A DNA stretch of 54,678 nt, from positions 1-54,678 of the IMG/VR virus record IMGVR_UViG_3300028283_000235. One strand, given 5' to 3'. Below, piece after piece: positions 52,201 to 54,678 of this stretch. Every line of letters starts with the position of its first letter. Position 1 is the first letter of the stretch. The translations under genes and the position numbers were made by a program. The stretch comes from a virus. The notes below the pieces were generated by a model. That model saw only the letters and a program-made list of their open reading frames with translations. It made no database searches and was not told the origin of the DNA.

Positions 52201-53275
52201 ATCTTTAAGTAATAATTGTTATGCAACATATCCCTACTACGTAAATAGTGTACCCGATGATTACGTTGCGACTCTATTAACATTCAACGAGAATAAAAGT
52301 TATAAAGTTCCAATTTACAGATTTCCAGGACCTTATGAACCAATTTTTAAGGACGTAAATCTATTTAAAGGTGGATATTTTTGTTACAATAACATTACAA
52401 ACGTAACGGGTATGACTTCTGGTATCACATCATCCAACGCTTCTATATCTTTCGAATATCCTAATACTGATTATAGTTGGTCAAATTTCCAAAATATGTG
52501 TAGTACTAATACGAATGGTTATGTTGAGATAAATCTAGTACCGAATACGATTGTTAATTCCAGATATCTTTGTATAAGGGGATTTGATTTTTCTAATATA
52601 CCATCAGAAGCTATTATCACTGGTTTAACATTAACCATTAGTAGGAAAGCGTTCATATATTCTTTTCCTAATATTTATGTTAAGGACGTGGGTGTTTTTC
52701 TAGCTAAAAATTCCTACGATATAAATTTAAAATCAAATAATAGAATTTCACCTTACGGTCCTACGTATTGGGACACAAATCTTACAGATATTTCTTACGG
52801 TGGCGTGGACGATACGTGGGGAGACGTTTACTCTGGCACTGGTGGATGGTCAGGTAGTACATTGAAAGGCAGTGATCTAAATAATCCTTTATTTGGTGCA
52901 CTCATACAAGTGGAAATGAAAAATAGCGGAACCAGTACTAGCACTCTTTTACCACAAATTAAATGTGTCAGATTAACAGTTCAATATACATGGAACCAAA
53001 CTACATATACAGCAGATAGAACAGTATATTTTGATAATAACTATAAATTTGATACAACTCTCAACGATTTCGCTAAGATAGACGAATTAATATATTCCAA
53101 AGTGAATGAAACCACAAATATATTGAAAAATTCGCCAGATGTATATCATATATATCCTTGTGTAGATGAATTTGGTTACGAGTACAGTGATAGATTTATC
53201 TTTAAATCTTCTTGGGATAAAGAATTCTTTACTAAAACTAATAGTAATCTGAAAACAGATTCTGGTATAGTTTAA
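49253..53275 (+). CDS. Very large virion (baseplate or tail) protein
   Basis: The 1340-residue protein begins MINKSFQLLRTNPLLTSNFKV and contains no known catalytic motif. It is rich in Tyr, Asn and Asp throughout, with repeated beta-like segments and many YxNxY and YxYxD stretches, a composition typical of large baseplate-wedge or tail proteins of Bacteroidetes phages. It lies 16 bases after the 1092-residue gene, so both are one transcription unit. The C-terminal part includes GGVDDTWGDVYSGTGGWSG, resembling a carbohydrate-binding or fibre-like beta domain. T4 gp7-like placement is a guess. Confidence 0.62.
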   Translation: MINKSFQLLRTNPLLTSNFKVVVSSDYNLYLESFNTNAELSNIKYKHFPMYKSDYLENKIPYFYKKLPIDTAFDVRYDKDNNIVQNSFDKQFDTNYYAGGSYVEDQWYTEEFDYLAPLYIRKDNLPKGFVILRVDDPSGYNLNVSNNFELNSLNADNFHEIVDNWKCVKFFDMTYTSNLGEWLYTNYSNNDRVPKTAFEYHPERAEFSNWYGMDYTTGIYTYRPLFMDDRDEIETPHFRWEKFITEGYKRSGLIFPYILNLKFLFDDTPATPSALKKYSMNRYYGFYIENMDFVGSITSYRTPDMIPNTYLVNNIIVSGNTGMTTDQYCKLDYYDVPTVNPFVEKWDDNKEYYVFIDNTNDFYRTKTISGLYPVQRVLQNNKYIYKIVSDETLDSYWNTGYTNIKTVDINYGTYNILSAVTSNFFIDKYIDCVGDEKYMYGDLYLIRIDDKFHVLKYSSGMTTANDLTVNPSTGDLDDYKYYIQTDYAINLNSKFVEYWILGKSSPYYRQTAVQNTGYAPLSFPIYRVKFSDIKDFDFDRINTGFSDFDYEKTEYVDTNEEKLYAFDYNDPSIPPSKRVEKPGTSAQYKVINISSEYIAGDELYEVFDLGQQNTFSNTYGEENKLYDLNDIWRKNQSNCKWGFMGSMSHSDYPYKLNNNYEIGGPYNRTADPFYTIPNVISKNMDYFYRLGNFYDGTTGNTVYYKNQTTNIQYDFISGQIGSGFDIKAYFTLNFDYFTFFFKNKMYYEDKAQRYTKSYDKYAVFNYGDSNVPSVTLFKGLKIKIREVKNIYTDENNIITKVLYGNNTYNNYKMSIIFNENHEGINNGLMNNDIGTYIDTTQNGISVILNEKFQNVLIIINAKLPSGTTLNDISVFDEKEGLYYGKKLDGTYLNGYNNSNLTGITSTSLFTASNFINTINDYTNNYGLSVKYYYIRESNSKLYNGNVLISRGVSFNNVSTMKNIPNWNYYFPPFLLNIETPVNISLSNNCYATYPYYVNSVPDDYVATLLTFNENKSYKVPIYRFPGPYEPIFKDVNLFKGGYFCYNNITNVTGMTSGITSSNASISFEYPNTDYSWSNFQNMCSTNTNGYVEINLVPNTIVNSRYLCIRGFDFSNIPSEAIITGLTLTISRKAFIYSFPNIYVKDVGVFLAKNSYDINLKSNNRISPYGPTYWDTNLTDISYGGVDDTWGDVYSGTGGWSGSTLKGSDLNNPLFGALIQVEMKNSGTSTSTLLPQIKCVRLTVQYTWNQTTYTADRTVYFDNNYKFDTTLNDFAKIDELIYSKVNETTNILKNSPDVYHIYPCVDEFGYEYSDRFIFKSSWDKEFFTKTNSNLKTDSGIV

Positions 53276-53781
53276 TTCAAAGTGAATTTAACAGGAATAT
53301 TGAACTGTACTCTTACAGAATTACCTCTCTGTTTACCTGGTGTCCATTTTGGCATAGACTGAACAACTCTGATAGCCTCTTCGTCACATCCGCCACCAAT
53401 GCCTCTGAGTACTCTCACGTTTGAAACAGAACCATCTGCTTCAACTACAAAGGTCACAAAGACTTTACCCTGAATTCCAAGTTCTTTGGCTTCATCAGGG
53501 TACCTGATGTTTTTACTGAGAAATTCATACATTCCTTCAAGTACAGGCTGCTCTTCAACAACAGTAAAGATTTCTGCTGGTTTTGGCTCTCTTTTAAGAT
53601 CTTTAGAAGTCTTACTCTTATTCATATAAGACGCAATAACGGGATAAGCAATCACAGTGCCCAAAAATAGAATACCAATGATAAGAGAAGTCATAAGGTG
53701 TTTACCATACTTCTTTCTAAGAACATAAGAACCGTATTCTTTGTTCCTTTTTTCAAATAAGATTTCGTCGAAAGGTTTCAT
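53272..53781 (-). CDS. tonB: Short TonB energy-transducing protein
   Basis: The 169-residue protein starts with the Bacteroidetes-type cytoplasmic sequence DEILFEKRNKEYGSYVLRKKYGKHL and one membrane helix (about residues 29-51). It ends with a complete TonB C-terminal domain: NIRYPDEAKELGIQGKVFVTFVVEADGSV, GGCDEEAIRVVQSMPKWTPGKQRG, NIPVKFTLN. The periplasmic linker between helix and domain is only about 40 residues and lacks the long Pro-rich spacer of host TonB. It may drive the phage TBDR (7548-9653), or interfere with host TonB. Its stop overlaps the convergent giant gene by TTAA. Confidence 0.88.
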   Translation of the reverse strand: MKPFDEILFEKRNKEYGSYVLRKKYGKHLMTSLIIGILFLGTVIAYPVIASYMNKSKTSKDLKREPKPAEIFTVVEEQPVLEGMYEFLSKNIRYPDEAKELGIQGKVFVTFVVEADGSVSNVRVLRGIGGGCDEEAIRVVQSMPKWTPGKQRGNSVRVQFNIPVKFTLN

Positions 53782-53836
53782 AGTTTTAATTTTATTTTTA
53801 TAAATATAATACTTTATTTTAAAAAATCCAAATTTT

Positions 53837-54295
53837 TTAATCGATATCCGTCATTTGATATAAAGCTATTTTATTCTTTACAGAATAATTCATATTGTCT
53901 ATATCCTTCAATGCTATTCTTAAAAATTCTATATGACCGTCAAGAATATCCTTCCTTTGCTCTAATTTAGCCACGTCCCATTCAATTAGTCTCATTCTTT
54001 CAGTAGCGTTGTTTGGGTAAGGGGAAAGAGCACCAGCGTAATATTCAAATCTTTCTTTTTTGAAAGCCTTTATCTTTGGCATCATCTTGGCTAACTCGTA
54101 AACCATATTCTTTATCTGCTCGTTGAGCTGTTGATAAAGACTTATAGTTTCAGCCTGTAAAGGTATAACGTCTTTAGCACTACAATTAAGTCTTTTAGAT
54201 ATATCATCTATTGTTTTAGTCCAGTAATCTTCTCTTTCGCCTAACTTAGCAATTAATTTATCAATACCAGTACCTTCTTCTTCTAATTCGGGCAT
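53837..54295 (-). CDS. uvsY: UvsY-like recombination mediator
   Basis: The 152-residue helical protein resembles T4 UvsY in its core: PKIKAFKKERFEYYAGALSPY (compare the KARLDYYSG region of UvsY), then ERMRLIEWDVAKLEQRKDILDGHIEFLRIALKDIDNM, matching the spaced helices that follow. UvsY loads UvsX recombinase onto single-stranded DNA in T4 recombination and repair. The similarity is recalled, not aligned by software. A T4-like gene here supports the T4-like lineage of the phage. Confidence 0.6.
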   Translation of the reverse strand: MPELEEEGTGIDKLIAKLGEREDYWTKTIDDISKRLNCSAKDVIPLQAETISLYQQLNEQIKNMVYELAKMMPKIKAFKKERFEYYAGALSPYPNNATERMRLIEWDVAKLEQRKDILDGHIEFLRIALKDIDNMNYSVKNKIALYQMTDID

Positions 54296-54337
54296 ATTAA
54301 TTCTCTTTATTTTTATAGAATAAATTTATTGTGTTGT

Positions 54338-54678
54338 TTAGATTTTTTTGTACGAAATGGTAAAGTAATAATCAAACTTGTATCTCCTATTATCTTTAAT
54401 TTGATTGTATATAATCTTAACAGTATCTAAATTATTTAAATAGTCTGGTGTTATAATATTAACGTTCTTTATTCTATTTTTATCTGTGAAAACCGTTTTA
54501 TTAAAATTCGGTCCTCTTAATACCTGACCTTTTGTGAATATTGTAGCGTCATTTACTACATCAAAGTAATTTGTGTAAAAAGATAATTCTGATATATTAT
54601 ATCTGTTTAATAGGTTAGCATCTATATAATCATTAATATAAGTGTTTACGTTTCTTTCTACTAAATCTTCACTCTTAA
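54338..54678 (-). CDS. C-terminal end of a phage protein running past the window
   Basis: The open frame enters from the right edge and stops at 54338. The visible 113 residues include LVERNVNTYINDYIDANLL, YFDVVNDATIFTKGQ and NVNIITPDYLNNLDTV, ending YYFTISYKKI. The Asn/Tyr-rich, beta-like composition resembles the virion proteins at 45958-53275. No domain can be named from this part. Confidence 0.65.
   Translation of the reverse strand, partial: KSEDLVERNVNTYINDYIDANLLNRYNISELSFYTNYFDVVNDATIFTKGQVLRGPNFNKTVFTDKNRIKNVNIITPDYLNNLDTVKIIYNQIKDNRRYKFDYYFTISYKKI

Overview
This window looks like part of the genome of a large tailed phage of a Bacteroidetes (Flavobacteriia-like) host. The DNA is AT-rich (about one third G+C by eye). 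Genes are densely packed with ATGA, TTGA or TGATG overlaps, ribosome-binding sites are mostly unrecognisable, and there are no bacterial housekeeping operons. Phage signs are collagen-like fibre genes, two very large virion proteins (45958-53275), a UvsY-like recombination mediator (53837-54295) and many small orphan genes. Bacteroidetes signs are a TonB-dependent receptor (TBDR) with a QIEVSA box and a TonB of Bacteroidetes type. Several proteins carry N-termini resembling the T4 capsid-targeting sequence, which together with UvsY suggests a T4-like (myovirus) lineage. This assignment is an inference.

Layout. 1-3191 (minus): two collagen-like fibre genes sharing an N-terminal domain, separated by a gene broken by four frameshifts. 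3259-13205 (minus): a cluster for making NAD from salvaged precursors, with nicotinamidase (pncA), a lipoprotein, NadR-like NMN adenylyltransferase/ribosylnicotinamide kinase, PnuC transporter, HAD phosphatase, TBDR, NAD synthetase (nadE), a second HAD-like protein and nicotinate phosphoribosyltransferase (pncB). Two homing-type nucleases have settled in it. 13476-24339: a PspC-domain gene and a cluster of paralogous phage proteins of unknown function interleaved with two M20/M42-like metallopeptidases. 24392-31636 (mostly minus): small membrane and zinc-ribbon proteins, a nucleotidyltransferase-type ligase core, PPK2 polyphosphate kinase, a ribbon-helix-helix protein, a GIY-YIG nuclease and PRPP synthetase. 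31769-44529: an Ig-domain virion protein, metallophosphatase, GIY-YIG nuclease, two more unknown-family paralogues, an isochorismatase-fold protein, an SPFH/prohibitin-like protein, a nucleotidyltransferase and an AAA+ ATPase. 44651-45937: a TnpB-like RNA-guided-nuclease gene without TnpA. 45958-53275 (plus): two giant virion genes. 53272-54678 (minus): a short TonB, UvsY-like protein and the 3' end of another gene.

How the genes may work together. The TBDR, short TonB and PnuC could bring nicotinamide riboside across both membranes, and NadR would convert it to NMN and NAD. PncA and PncB, fed with PRPP by Prs, and NadE form the deamidating salvage route; only a clear NaMN adenylyltransferase is missing, a step NadR or host NadD could fill. 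PPK2 may add nucleotide triphosphate. Such a module would restore NAD during infection, including against NAD-depleting defences.

A second theme is a set of about eleven proteins whose N-termini end in [ILVM]-x-E close to residue 6-24, like the T4 capsid-targeting peptide cleaved by the prohead protease. They include four members of a six-member family with an SCM motif, an isochorismatase-fold protein and a polymerase-beta-like nucleotidyltransferase. I infer that the phage packages and injects these proteins. A recurring TTAATATATA motif sits just before many genes and is a candidate phage promoter.
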